Notes under the pieces: generated by a model | Database searches by the model: none | Told to the model about the DNA's origin: nothing | The model's input: only the letters and a program-made list of their open reading frames with translations | Part shown: one piece after another, positions 32,635 to 40,707 of the stretch | Numbering within the stretch: position 1 is the stretch's first letter | How the letters are laid out: the number at the start of each line of letters is the position of its first letter | NCBI RefSeq assembly: GCF_030268885.1 | Contig: NZ_BSSA01000002.1 | Span: 1-64,000 of the forward strand | Source of the DNA: Kitasatospora phosalacinea | GTDB taxonomy: Bacteria > Actinomycetota > Actinomycetes > Streptomycetales > Streptomycetaceae | Length of the DNA stretch: 64,000 nt | Direction of reading: 5' to 3' | Position numbers and translations under genes: made by a program

Positions 32635-32676
32635 TTCGCGTTCCGGCACCGCCGGGGCGCCGAGTCGGGGGCGATC

Positions 32677-33390
32677 GTGGCGAACGACGCGGGTGGGCCG
32701 GGCGGGCGGGGGGCCGACTGGGCGGGGGTGCGGGAGCGGGTGACGGCCCTGGGGGAGGCTCCGTTCGCGGGGAAGGTCTTCGGGGCCCGCTTCCAGGGCT
32801 TCGGGCACGACTACCGGCTGCGGCCGCCGCTCACCGAGGCCGAGGTCGCGGCGGCCGAGGAGGAGTTCGGTGTCCGCTTCCCCGCCGACTACCGCGGCTT
32901 CCTGCTCCGGGTGGGCGCGGGCGGGGCGGGGCCGCACTACGGGGTCTTCCCGCTGTGCCGGGACGAGCGGGGCTGGCACTGGCTGGACGGCAAGGTCCGG
33001 AACGACGGCGCGCTCCTGGCGGACCCGTTCCCCTCCGCGGAGCAGCGGGCCCGCTGGCGGGCCGAGTTCGACGCCGCCGAGCCGGTCGCGGCGGACTTCC
33101 CCGACGAGGCGTCCCACCGCGCGGCGCACCGTGCCTGGGACGACGGGTGGGACCTGCTCGACGAGCGGATGACCTCCGGGGCGTTCTGCCTCGGCCACCA
33201 GGGGTGCGGCTACTACACCTGGCTGGTCGTGACCGGGTCGGAGCGCGGCACCGTCTGGAACGACCTCCGGGGGTGCGACCGGGGCATCGAACCGGTCACG
33301 CTGCCCGACGGCGGCTCCGACCGGACCACCTTCGGCGAGTGGTACCTGCACTGGCTGGAGGAGGCCGTCCGCGAGGCCCACGGCCGCTGA
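32677..33390 (+). CDS. SMI1/KNR4 (SUKH-superfamily) protein
   Basis: A 237-residue protein. The SUKH core is LTEAEVAAAEEEFGVRFPADYRGFL (beginning at about residue 50), followed by a Gly-rich loop and GVFPL. The late segment LGHQGCGYYTWLVVTG, then GTVWND, is also typical. Many SUKH proteins are immunity proteins against polymorphic toxins. No toxin gene adjoins it, and a fragment of a second SUKH protein lies at 37999-38205. GTG 32677 is the first start after the AICE terminator. Confidence 0.82.
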   Translation: MANDAGGPGGRGADWAGVRERVTALGEAPFAGKVFGARFQGFGHDYRLRPPLTEAEVAAAEEEFGVRFPADYRGFLLRVGAGGAGPHYGVFPLCRDERGWHWLDGKVRNDGALLADPFPSAEQRARWRAEFDAAEPVAADFPDEASHRAAHRAWDDGWDLLDERMTSGAFCLGHQGCGYYTWLVVTGSERGTVWNDLRGCDRGIEPVTLPDGGSDRTTFGEWYLHWLEEAVREAHGR

Positions 33391-33418
33391 ATCCCGGCCA
33401 CCGCTCCGGTGGGCCCGC

Positions 33419-33524
33419 CCGGACGGCACGCGGTACCACCGGCGCGAGGACGTCGACTTCGGCGGGGCACTGCACGCCCCGGAGCCGTTCGGGTTCGGGC
33501 TGGCGACGGCCGGGCTGCTGCCCC
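33419..33524 (+). pseudogene. Possible Uma2-type endonuclease C-terminal remnant
   Basis: Frame +2 reads PDGTRYHRREDVDFGGALHA followed by a PEPFGFGLATAGLLP segment. This resembles the end of Uma2-family (DUF820) restriction-like proteins, where a PEPFGF-type motif precedes the C-terminus. No start or upstream domain exists, so it would be a relic. It rests on one short motif. Confidence 0.3.
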
Positions 33525-33533
33525 ACCGACCGG

Positions 33534-34307
33534 TCAGTCGGCCTGCTGCTCGATCAGGGCGGCGAGGCCGTCGAGGACGCGCGGGAGGCCGAACTCGTAG
33601 GCGCGGTCGGCGTTGTAGGCGCCGCCCTGGGCCTGGCCGGCGGCGGCGCCGACGCGGGTGGCGACGGGGTAGCGGGCGGGGTCGAGGACGCGGGCGAGGA
33701 GTTCGGCGTTGGCCTCCCACCACTGCTGGTCGTTCATGGCGCTGTCCTGCTGGGCGGCGCGTTCGTCGGCGGCGGCGCGGGCGCAGGTCTGGACGAAGCC
33801 GAGCAGGTGGGTGAGGGCGGCGTCGAGGCGGACGTCGTCGAGGCCGGTGCCTTCGAGGGCGCGGAGCTCGTACTCGTACTTGGCCATCAGGCCGGGGCCG
33901 AGCGGCGGGCGGGTGGTGGGGACGGCGGCGGTCCAGGGGTGGGCGGCGTGGAGGGCCCGGTTGTCGTCGGCGACGGCGGCGGCGCGGGCGCGCCAGCCCT
34001 GGTCGGCGGGGGTGGTGCGGGGCATCGCGGCGTAGAGGGTGTCGAGCATCAGGTCGAGGAGCTCGGCCTTGCCGGGGACGTAGGTGTAGAGCGCCATCGG
34101 GGAGAGGCCGAGCTCCTGGGCGACGCGGCGCATGGTGACGGCGTCCAGCCCTTCGGCGTCGGCGATCCGGATCGCGGCGGCGGCGATCTCGGCCGGTGAG
34201 TGGGCCTTCCGGGGTCCGCGGCGGCCCGCGGCGGGGGCGAGGGGGACGCCCCAGAGCAGGGCGAGGGTGTGCGCGGGGTCTCCGGCGCTGCTCCGGTTGC
34301 TGGCCAT
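33534..34307 (-). CDS. TetR/AcrR-family regulator
   Basis: A 257-residue repressor. The helix-turn-helix reads AIRIADAEGLDAVTMRRVAQ, then GLSPMALYTYVPGKAELLDLM. The C-terminal part resembles the Tet-repressor class ligand domain. A roughly 35-residue extension precedes the DNA-binding domain. It is divergent from a VOC-family gene, with an inverted repeat in the shared promoter, so it most likely controls that gene and itself. Confidence 0.88.
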   Translation of the reverse strand: MASNRSSAGDPAHTLALLWGVPLAPAAGRRGPRKAHSPAEIAAAAIRIADAEGLDAVTMRRVAQELGLSPMALYTYVPGKAELLDLMLDTLYAAMPRTTPADQGWRARAAAVADDNRALHAAHPWTAAVPTTRPPLGPGLMAKYEYELRALEGTGLDDVRLDAALTHLLGFVQTCARAAADERAAQQDSAMNDQQWWEANAELLARVLDPARYPVATRVGAAAGQAQGGAYNADRAYEFGLPRVLDGLAALIEQQAD

Positions 34308-34330
34308 GCGGGGGATTCTCCCACGCAGAA

Positions 34331-34367
34331 ATCTCCGTACTGTGTATACTGTACGACGTACAGAGAT
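34331..34367. promoter_or_regulatory. Operator and promoter between tetR and the VOC gene
   Basis: ATCTCCGTAC (34331-34340) and GTACAGAGAT (34358-34367) are inverted copies with one mismatch. Between them TATACT at 34345-34350 is an excellent -10 box for rightward transcription. A TetR dimer bound here would block both directions. Confidence 0.65.
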
Positions 34368-34417
34368 TCTGGCGCCCTCTGTGCGGCCCGACCCACACGA
34401 TCCGGGAGGACCCCGCC

Positions 34418-34804
34418 TTGAAGATCAACCGCTCCGCCGTGTCCCTGACCGTCGAGGACGTCGCGGCCTCCGCCGCCTTCTTCTCCGAGCACCTCGGCTT
34501 CCGCGAGGAGATGTCCGCCGACGGCTTCGTCTCGCTCGGCCACCCGGACGCCGGGATGAACGTGGTGCTGCTGCGCCGCGGCCTGGAGGTGCTGCCGGCC
34601 GACTTCCGCGACCAGCACGCGGCCGGACTGATCCTGGCGTTCACGGTGGACGACGCGGCCGCCGCCGAGGCCCGACTGAAGGAGGCCGGGGTCGAGATCA
34701 CCATGCCGCTGCTGGACGAGCCGTGGGGCGAGCGGCTGTTCCAGGTCACCGACCCGAACGGGCTGGTCGTGCAGTTCGTCCAGTGGCTGACCCCCCAGGC
34801 CTGA
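34418..34804 (+). CDS. VOC-family (glyoxalase/bleomycin-resistance-like) protein
   Basis: A 128-residue protein of the vicinal-oxygen-chelate fold: SLTVEDVAASAAFFSEHLGF (first half) and LFQVTDPNGLVVQFVQW (second half), as in glyoxalase-like and antibiotic-binding proteins. The substrate is unknown. It appears to start at TTG 34418, which has GGGAGG nine bases upstream and begins exactly at the family's first residues. Transcription should respond to the divergent TetR. Confidence 0.85.
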   Translation: MKINRSAVSLTVEDVAASAAFFSEHLGFREEMSADGFVSLGHPDAGMNVVLLRRGLEVLPADFRDQHAAGLILAFTVDDAAAAEARLKEAGVEITMPLLDEPWGERLFQVTDPNGLVVQFVQWLTPQA

Positions 34805-34807
34805 CGG

Positions 34808-34866
34808 GCGCAACGCGGTGGTGCCCCCGGAGCGGACTTCGCTCCGGGGGCACCGCCGCGTTGCGC
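34808..34866. terminator. Bidirectional terminator between the VOC gene and tetR2
   Basis: GCGCAACGCGG-GTGCCCCCGGAGC and its complement form a stem of more than 20 pairs with a small internal mismatch and a six-base loop. It lies between two convergent genes and can serve both. Confidence 0.75.
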
Positions 34867-34867
34867 C

Positions 34868-35497
34868 TCAGGCGTCCGCGCCCGCCGGGAGGGCACCCGC
34901 CGGGAGGGCATCCGCGACCGCCCGCCGGGCGAACTCGACCAACTGCGCACGCAGGTCGGGCTCCGGGCCCGCGCCGAGGATCAGCCGGGACATCTGGGGC
35001 ACCGCGCTGGGCCAGGCGGCCAGCGCGATCAGGCTGAGCAGGCAGGAGGTCACCTGCGGGGAGACCTCGGTGCCGAAGGTCTCGGCGAGCGCGGCGACCT
35101 TGCGCTCGTAGTGGGTGGCCCGGTGCGCCTCGTTGGGCAGGGCGTCGTCGCGGTAGTGCAGGCCCTCCCAGAGCGAGAGCCGGACCAGGACCGGGTTGGC
35201 CCGGTGGAAGTCGTACACCCGGCCGACGTACTCGGCGGGGTCGTCGCCGGGGCGCAGCGGGACGGCTTCGGCGAGTTCGTCCAGGGCCCGGGAGACCACC
35301 TGGTCGAAGAGCTTCTGCTTGCTGCCGAAGTAGCCGTAGATGCGCTCCTTGTTGACGCCCGCCAGTTCCGCGATGCGGTCCACCCGGGCGCCGGCGATGC
35401 CGTGGGCGGCGAACTCCTCCCGGGCGGCGGCGAGGAGCCGTTGCTTGGTGGTGGCGGCAGCGGCGGTGGCGGCAGCGGTGGCCGGGTCCTGGGTCAT
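34868..35497 (-). CDS. TetR/AcrR-family regulator
   Basis: A 209-residue repressor. The helix-turn-helix is AREEFAAHGIAGARVDRIAE, then GVNKERIYGYFGSKQKLFDQV. The C-terminal domain is of the common DUF1956/TetR_C type. ATG 35497 starts directly before an Ala/Thr-rich arm. Palindromic CCAACCGGTTGG-type sequence upstream is its likely operator, and the divergent small membrane protein gene its likely target. Confidence 0.88.
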   Translation of the reverse strand: MTQDPATAAATAAAATTKQRLLAAAREEFAAHGIAGARVDRIAELAGVNKERIYGYFGSKQKLFDQVVSRALDELAEAVPLRPGDDPAEYVGRVYDFHRANPVLVRLSLWEGLHYRDDALPNEAHRATHYERKVAALAETFGTEVSPQVTSCLLSLIALAAWPSAVPQMSRLILGAGPEPDLRAQLVEFARRAVADALPAGALPAGADA

Positions 35498-35530
35498 GCG
35501 GCCAGCGTAGGACGGAACGGCCCGGCTGCC

Positions 35531-35571
35531 AACCAACTGGATAGTTGACGCCAACCAACCGGTTGGATACC
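35531..35571. promoter_or_regulatory. Candidate operator for the second TetR regulator
   Basis: CCAACCAACTGGATA at 35529-35543 is followed by CCAACCAACCGGTTGGATA at 35551-35569, which contains the perfect palindrome CCAACCGGTTGG (35555-35566). It lies in the divergent promoter region. Confidence 0.55.
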
Positions 35572-35663
35572 TTCGAGCAGCCGCACCGTCCACCCGCACA
35601 GTCCACCCGCACCGTCCACCCGCACCGCTCCCCGCCGCTCCTCGACCGAACAGGACGTGCCCC

Positions 35664-35963
35664 GTGTCGATCACCGCCCTCGAAGCCGACGCACCCGCAC
35701 CCACCCCCATCACCGCCCCCGCCGAAACCACCGAGGCCGCGCCGCCCGCCGCCCCCTCCGTGCACGTGCGCGCCCTGCTCACCTGGCTGGCCGTCTACCC
35801 GGCGATCACGCTGGCCCAGGTGCTGCTCGGCCCCCCGCTGGCGGGGCTGGCCGTGCCGCTGCGGGTGCTGGTGATCACGGCGCTGGTCGTGCCCACCGTG
35901 GTCTACCTGCTGGTCCCGGGGCTGCTGCGGGCCCGGGCGGCGCTGCTGCGTCCGCGCCGCTGA
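35664..35963 (+). CDS. Small two-helix membrane protein
   Basis: A 99-residue protein: a disordered Pro/Thr-rich N-terminus (about 1-35), then two membrane helices (WLAVYPAITLAQVLLGPPLA and VLVITALVVPTVVYLLVPGL) and a basic tail. The helices resemble the membrane tail attached to some antibiotic-biosynthesis-monooxygenase-like proteins, here without the enzyme part. GTG 35664 has AGGA upstream. Probably controlled by the divergent TetR. Confidence 0.7.
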   Translation: MSITALEADAPAPTPITAPAETTEAAPPAAPSVHVRALLTWLAVYPAITLAQVLLGPPLAGLAVPLRVLVITALVVPTVVYLLVPGLLRARAALLRPRR

Positions 35964-36094
35964 GGGCCGTCAGCGGGCCGGGCGGACGGCCACCCTTCCG
36001 GAGGCGGGTCGCACCGCCGTCCGCCCGACCCCGGCCGGTAGCGTCGCGACCGCCCGGGGAGGTCCGCGGGCGCACCCACGTGCAGGAGGTCCCG

Positions 36095-37960
36095 GTGTTC
36101 CGGATGCCCAGGGCCGCGACCGCGGCCGCCGCGACGGCCCTGGTCGCCACCGTGCTGGGAGCGGCCCCGGCCACCACCGCCGCCCCGGACGCCGACCCGC
36201 TGCAGCGCCGGTTCGCCGCCGCCGCGGCCGAGTTCGGCGTCCCGGAGGACCTGCTGCTGGCGCTGGCCTACCAGCAGACCCGGTGGGAGTCGCACGGCGG
36301 GGCGCCCAGCACCACCGGCAACTACGGGGTGACCGGCCTGACCCGGGTCGACCCGGCCGCCGTCCCGGCCGGGGCGGACGGCCCGCAGCTGCACACCCTG
36401 GACGCCGCCGCCGCGCTGATCGGCCGCCCCGCCGGGGAGTTGGCCGTCGACCCGGCGCAGAACCTGCGCGGCGCCGCCGCGCTGCTGGCGCACTACCAGC
36501 GGGAGTCCGGCCGGGCGGTGGGGGGCGATCCGGGCGACTGGTACCGGGCGGTGGCCCGGTTCGGCGGGAACGCGCGCGGTCCGTTCGCCGACCGGGTGTT
36601 CGCGACCCTGCGCACCGGCGCCGAACGCACCACCGCCGACGGCCGCCACGTCCGCCTGGCCCCCTCCCCCGCCCTGCGCGTCGACCGGCCCGCCGACACC
36701 CCGGACACCGCCGGGCCCCGGGGCGCCACGGCCGCGGCCGACTGCCCGGCCGGACTGGACTGCGACTTCCGCCCGGCCGCGTACGCGCTGACCGACCCCG
36801 CGGACCCGACCTCGTACGGCAACTACACCGAGGCGGACCGTCCGGCCGACGGCCAGCGGATCCGGTACGTCGTGCTGCACGACACCGAGGGCGGCTACGA
36901 CGGCTCGCTCGCGACCTTCCGCAACCCGAAGAGCCAGGCCAGCGCGCACTACCTGGTGCGCTCCTCGGACGGGCACGTGACGCAGCTGGTGGACAACCGG
37001 GACGTGGCCTGGCACGCCGGGAACAAGACCTTCAACATGCACGGCATCGGGATCGAGCACGAGGGCTACGCCTTCCCGAAGGACCGGCCGACCTGGTACT
37101 CGGAGCAGCTGTACCAGTCCTCCGCCGCGCTGGTGCGGCACCTGGCGGCCCGCTACGGCATCCCGCTGGACCGGGAGCACGTCCTGGGGCACGACGACGT
37201 GCCGGGGCCGGTGCAGGCGAACGTCGCCGGGATGCACTGGGACCCGGGCACCTTCTGGGACTGGGCGCACTACCTGGAGCTGCTGGGCGCCCCGCTGCCC
37301 GGCCCGGCCGGGCCGCCCGCGGTCGGCGACACGGTCGTGGTCTCGCCCGCGTTCGACACCAACCGCCCCGCGGTGAACGGCACGTCGGACCGTCCGGAGA
37401 ACTTCGTCTACCTGCGCACCGGCCCGTCCCCGGACGCCCCGCTGCTGAACGGCGGCACCCGGGACGCCGCCGACTGGCGGGACAAGGCCGTCACCGGCGC
37501 CCGCTACGTGGTCGCGGAGGTCGCGGGCGACTGGACGGCGGTCTGGTACGACGGGCAGAAGGCCTGGTTCGCGAACCCGGGCGGCTCCGCCGCCGTCCGC
37601 GACCCCCGCCCCGGCCGGACGGTGCTCACCCCGCGGCCCGGCGCGGCCTCGATCCCCGTGTACGGCCGCGCCTACCCGGAGGCCGCCGCGTACCGGGACC
37701 ACCCGTCGATCCCGGTGCAGCAGGTCGTCCCGCTGTCGGCGACCGTCCCGGCCGGGCAGGCGTACCCGGCCGCGGACCCCGAGCCGGTGCGGGGCGACTT
37801 CTACTACGCCCGGAACATCGACGGCGACGCCCCCGAGGACCGCACCCTGGTGGTCGGCTGCGACACGTACTACCCGATCCGCTACAACCACCGGCTGGCG
37901 TACCTCAAGTCGACCGACGTGCAGGGCGGTTCGGCCGCCCCGGCCTGCGCCGGGAACTGA
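36095..37960 (+). CDS. Secreted N-acetylmuramoyl-L-alanine amidase
   Basis: A 621-residue exported cell-wall hydrolase. Signal peptide at 1-30 (Ala-rich, ending about TTAA). A lysozyme-like or helper domain follows at about 33-170 (GVPEDLLLALAYQQTRWESH). The Amidase_2 (zinc) domain lies at about 260-410: VVLHDTEGGYDGSLATF gives the first zinc His, WHAGN and GIEHEGY follow, and HVLGHDDVPG gives the later His. The C-terminal 200 residues look like SH3-type binding modules (FVYLRTGPSPDAPLL, YVVAEVAGDWTAVWY). GTG 36095 has AGGAGG six bases upstream. Confidence 0.9.
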   Translation: MFRMPRAATAAAATALVATVLGAAPATTAAPDADPLQRRFAAAAAEFGVPEDLLLALAYQQTRWESHGGAPSTTGNYGVTGLTRVDPAAVPAGADGPQLHTLDAAAALIGRPAGELAVDPAQNLRGAAALLAHYQRESGRAVGGDPGDWYRAVARFGGNARGPFADRVFATLRTGAERTTADGRHVRLAPSPALRVDRPADTPDTAGPRGATAAADCPAGLDCDFRPAAYALTDPADPTSYGNYTEADRPADGQRIRYVVLHDTEGGYDGSLATFRNPKSQASAHYLVRSSDGHVTQLVDNRDVAWHAGNKTFNMHGIGIEHEGYAFPKDRPTWYSEQLYQSSAALVRHLAARYGIPLDREHVLGHDDVPGPVQANVAGMHWDPGTFWDWAHYLELLGAPLPGPAGPPAVGDTVVVSPAFDTNRPAVNGTSDRPENFVYLRTGPSPDAPLLNGGTRDAADWRDKAVTGARYVVAEVAGDWTAVWYDGQKAWFANPGGSAAVRDPRPGRTVLTPRPGAASIPVYGRAYPEAAAYRDHPSIPVQQVVPLSATVPAGQAYPAADPEPVRGDFYYARNIDGDAPEDRTLVVGCDTYYPIRYNHRLAYLKSTDVQGGSAAPACAGN

Positions 37961-37998
37961 GCCGCCGACCGGCGGACGGGCCGCCTGGGATCCGCCGC

Positions 37999-38205
37999 AT
38001 GACGGCGGGCTCGGTGCAGATCGGCGAGCAGGGCTGCGGCCACTCCTCCTGGCCGGTGGTCTCCGGCCCGCACCGGGGCAGCGTGTGGGTGGACGGGTTC
38101 GCCGGGGACGGCCTGATGGTGCAGTCGGCCCCGGACTTCCGCACCTGGTGCCCGGGCCGGCCCGCCCGCGCCGAGGCCGAGGCCGAGGCCCGCGGGCACC
38201 GCTGA
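37999..38205 (+). pseudogene. SUKH-protein fragment (C-terminal end only)
   Basis: A 68-codon frame whose IGEQGCGHSSWPVVSGPHRG segment and following SVWVDG match the C-terminal part of SUKH proteins such as the intact one at 32677-33390 (LGHQGCGYYTWLVVTGSERG, then TVWND). The SUKH core is missing, so this is most likely the remnant of a deleted immunity-type gene. Confidence 0.55.
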
Positions 38206-38212
38206 GGCCCGG

Positions 38213-39244
38213 TCAGCTGCGGCGCAGCGCCTTGCGGGTGGTGCGCACCCGCCGGTGCAGCCGCTGGACGTTCGCCAGGGTGTGCACCCGTCCGGCCACG
38301 GTCAGCCGGTACTTGAGGCGCAGGAACGGCGGCAGGGCGTCGATCCGGTCGCCCCCTATCGCGCTGACCAGCCGGGTGACGTGCCGGTGGTAGGCGTGGC
38401 GGTAGTCGCGGTCGCCGTCGGGGAGGGTCCAGAAGAACATCGGGACCTCCTCGACCAGGGTGTTGTGGTCGTAGGCCCGCAGGTGCTCGCGGAAGACCGG
38501 TTCGGGGCGGTCGAGCAGCCAGCCGCGGACGAGCTCGATCGAGCGGATCCGGTCGGCCAGGCCGCGCGGGTCGGTGCGGCGCTGGGTGATCGAGCGGTCG
38601 CCGTCCTCGCGGATCCGCCAGTGGTAGACGGGCTCGGACAGCACGTCGACGCTCTTCGCCAGGAAGTGGTGCGGGACGCTGACCGGGGCGTCCTCGTAGA
38701 GCATGCCCTCGGGGTACTCCAGGCCCGCGGCCTCGTAGAAGGAGCGCCGGTAGACCTTGTTCCAGGCGGTGCGGTCGGTGACCAGCGAGGGCAGTTCGCC
38801 GACGTGGGTGCGCAGCCGGGTCTCGGCGAACGGGCGGCGGTGCACGTGCGAGGGCTCCAGGCCGGTCGAGCGCAGCCGCAGCACGTTGCCGGCGGCGAAG
38901 TCGGAGCCGGTGCCGTCCAGGGTGTCGACCATCAGCCGGTAGGCGTGCGGCGGCACGACGTCGTCGCTGTCGACGAAGGCCAGGTACTCGGTGCCCGGGG
39001 CGAGGTGGCGCACGCCGGTGTTGCGGGCCGCGCCGAGGCCCTGGTTCCGCTGCCGGACCAACCGGAACCGCGGGTCGCGCGCGACGTACTCCTCGGCGAC
39101 GGCGGCGCTGGAGTCGGTGGAGCCGTCGTCGACCACGACGCACTCCAGATCGGCGAACGCCTGGGCGGCGATCGAGTCCAGGCAGGCCGCGAGGTAGCGC
39201 TCGACGTTGTACACCGGGACGACGACGGAGAGACGGGGAGCCAT
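38213..39244 (-). CDS. Family-2 glycosyltransferase
   Basis: A 343-residue GT-A fold enzyme: VVPVYNVERYLAACLDSIAA, VVDDGSTDSS, RNQGLGAARNTG and the metal-binding FVDSDDVV. The C-terminal half (about 190-343) has YEDAPVSVPHHFL and matches polymer-building transferases of the teichoic-acid/capsule type. It transfers a sugar from a nucleotide donor to an unknown surface acceptor. It is alone, followed by the SUKH fragment in convergent orientation. Confidence 0.87.
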   Translation of the reverse strand: MAPRLSVVVPVYNVERYLAACLDSIAAQAFADLECVVVDDGSTDSSAAVAEEYVARDPRFRLVRQRNQGLGAARNTGVRHLAPGTEYLAFVDSDDVVPPHAYRLMVDTLDGTGSDFAAGNVLRLRSTGLEPSHVHRRPFAETRLRTHVGELPSLVTDRTAWNKVYRRSFYEAAGLEYPEGMLYEDAPVSVPHHFLAKSVDVLSEPVYHWRIREDGDRSITQRRTDPRGLADRIRSIELVRGWLLDRPEPVFREHLRAYDHNTLVEEVPMFFWTLPDGDRDYRHAYHRHVTRLVSAIGGDRIDALPPFLRLKYRLTVAGRVHTLANVQRLHRRVRTTRKALRRS

Positions 39245-39685
39245 CGGCTGCGCGGGCCTTTCGGGCTGGGCGCCCGGAATGGCGGGTGGAAATGCCGCCG
39301 GGCACGGACACGCGAAGCGTATCCGAGCAGAACTCCCCTGCGGGGAACGGGGGGTGAACGGGAAGTAGCGGAATTCCGCACTCCGAATTCACGACGGACG
39401 AGGGCGCGGCGGAACAGCGGCGGGAGAAAGCACCGCGGCGGGAGAACGGCACCGCGGCGGGCGCGGGAACAACCGAGCGCCGCTGCCCACCCCCGTGGGG
39501 CAACGGCGCCCGAGCATCCGGATGCCGATCCTGCCGACCTGGTCCACGGCGTGTCAACTATCGTGGATTCTCCGGCGCCACCCCGCACCCCGTGCACGAG
39601 CGACCCCCACGCTTTCCGCACGATTCCACCAACGGTCGTGCAGAAGGGGACGGACGAGGGATACGCCCGGGGGTAAGGAGCCTCT
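39245..39685. other. Intergenic region before the XRE operon
   Basis: A 441-base gap between divergent genes. It contains a short imperfect repeat of GCGGCGGGAGAA (about 39410-39450) and a region near 39550-39685 that must hold the XRE promoter. No gene is seen. Confidence 0.45.
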
Positions 39686-40135
39686 ATGATCCGGCACATG
39701 CCCCAGGACACCTCCCGCGCCGGAGCCCCGGACTTCGCCAGCCGCTTCCGGCGCCTGATAGCGGTGATCTACCCCAAGGACCTCGGCCGTCCCTGGCGCG
39801 ACACCGAAATCGCCGAAGGCACCGGGCTGAGCGGCACCTACATCGGCAACCTGCGCAAGGGCACCCAGAAACCGAGCCTGGAGAACGCCGTCCGGATCGC
39901 GAAGTTCTTCGGCGTCCCGCTCGACTACTTCTCCGATTCCGAGACCGCCCGCGCGGTGGAGCAGGACCTGCGCAAGATCGAGGCGCTGCGGGACGCCCGG
40001 GTCGAGCGGATCGCGATGCGCGCGGCCGGACTGCCCCCCGAGATGCAGGACGCCGCACTCACTATTGTGGAGCAGTTGCGGCGGGCCGTGGGCCTGACCG
40101 ACGGGCCGCCGGACGCGGCCGGCCCGACGACGTGA
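39686..40135 (+). CDS. XRE-family helix-turn-helix regulator
   Basis: A 149-residue regulator. The Cro/C1-type helix-turn-helix is DTEIAEGTGLSGTYIGNLRK, followed by PSLENAVRIAKFFGVPLDYF. The helical C-terminal part (about 85-135) probably dimerises. GGAG precedes ATG 39686. The stop overlaps the next gene (GTGA). It is the first gene of a four-gene coupled operon and pairs with an ImmA/IrrE-like peptidase, as in phage and ICE repressor/antirepressor pairs. Confidence 0.87.
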   Translation: MIRHMPQDTSRAGAPDFASRFRRLIAVIYPKDLGRPWRDTEIAEGTGLSGTYIGNLRKGTQKPSLENAVRIAKFFGVPLDYFSDSETARAVEQDLRKIEALRDARVERIAMRAAGLPPEMQDAALTIVEQLRRAVGLTDGPPDAAGPTT

Positions 40136-40707
40136 CGGAGCGTCAGCAGGTGCCGCTGGGACACTGGCGGCTGCCGGAGGAGGTCGACGTGCGGGGAGCG
40201 GGCAGCGGACTGGGGCGGACCCGCCGCCGGATGCGGGCGGTCGCGCGCGACCTGCGCCTGCCGCCGCTGAGCACCGTCGAGGAGCTCTGCGACGCGGTCT
40301 CCGCCCACCTGGGCCGGACCATCCGGATCGCCCCGCGCCGGATGCGGGTCGGCGAGCCCTCCGGCTTCGTCGAACGGCTCCCCGCCGAGGACGTCGTCCA
40401 CGTCGAGGAGGAGACCTCCGGCCTGCACCGGGCGCACATCGTCTGCCACGAACTGGCCCACCTGCTCTGCGGCCACCTGCCCGTGCCCGCCGCGCACGAC
40501 CCGGACGCCGCGCGGGTCGAACTGCCCACCCTCGACCCGGAGATGGTCCGGCTGGTGCTCGGCCGCTCGCACTACGACGACGACGCCGAGGAGGAGGCCG
40601 AGGTGCTCGGCGCCGAACTGATGCGCGTCCTGGTGCTGGCCCCCGGCGCCGGGACCACCTCGCAGCTCGCCCCCGCGCTGGAGCACCGCAAGGGACAGCA
40701 TGTCTGA
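40132..40707 (+). CDS. ImmA/IrrE-like metallopeptidase
   Basis: A 191-residue protein with the zinc motif VCHELAHLLCGH (HExxH) at about 102-113. It is preceded by a helical domain of about 65 residues and a strand region (GFVERLPAEDVVHVEEETSG). In ImmA/IrrE pairs the peptidase cleaves the neighbouring XRE repressor. GTG 40132 overlaps the XRE stop. The last eight bases overlap the next gene. Confidence 0.82.
   Translation: MTERQQVPLGHWRLPEEVDVRGAGSGLGRTRRRMRAVARDLRLPPLSTVEELCDAVSAHLGRTIRIAPRRMRVGEPSGFVERLPAEDVVHVEEETSGLHRAHIVCHELAHLLCGHLPVPAAHDPDAARVELPTLDPEMVRLVLGRSHYDDDAEEEAEVLGAELMRVLVLAPGAGTTSQLAPALEHRKGQHV

Larger units (their letters stand above)
32346..32676. other. Right end of the AICE and junction with the chromosome
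   Basis: A 331-base non-coding stretch holding the right subterminal repeat (32434-32457), the right att site (32540-32585) and the original tRNA-Phe terminator beyond it. GCAGA-CTGTAAA-TCTGT at about 32387-32403 looks like a tRNA-Tyr anticodon arm, but no full cloverleaf can be folded. Confidence 0.6.
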
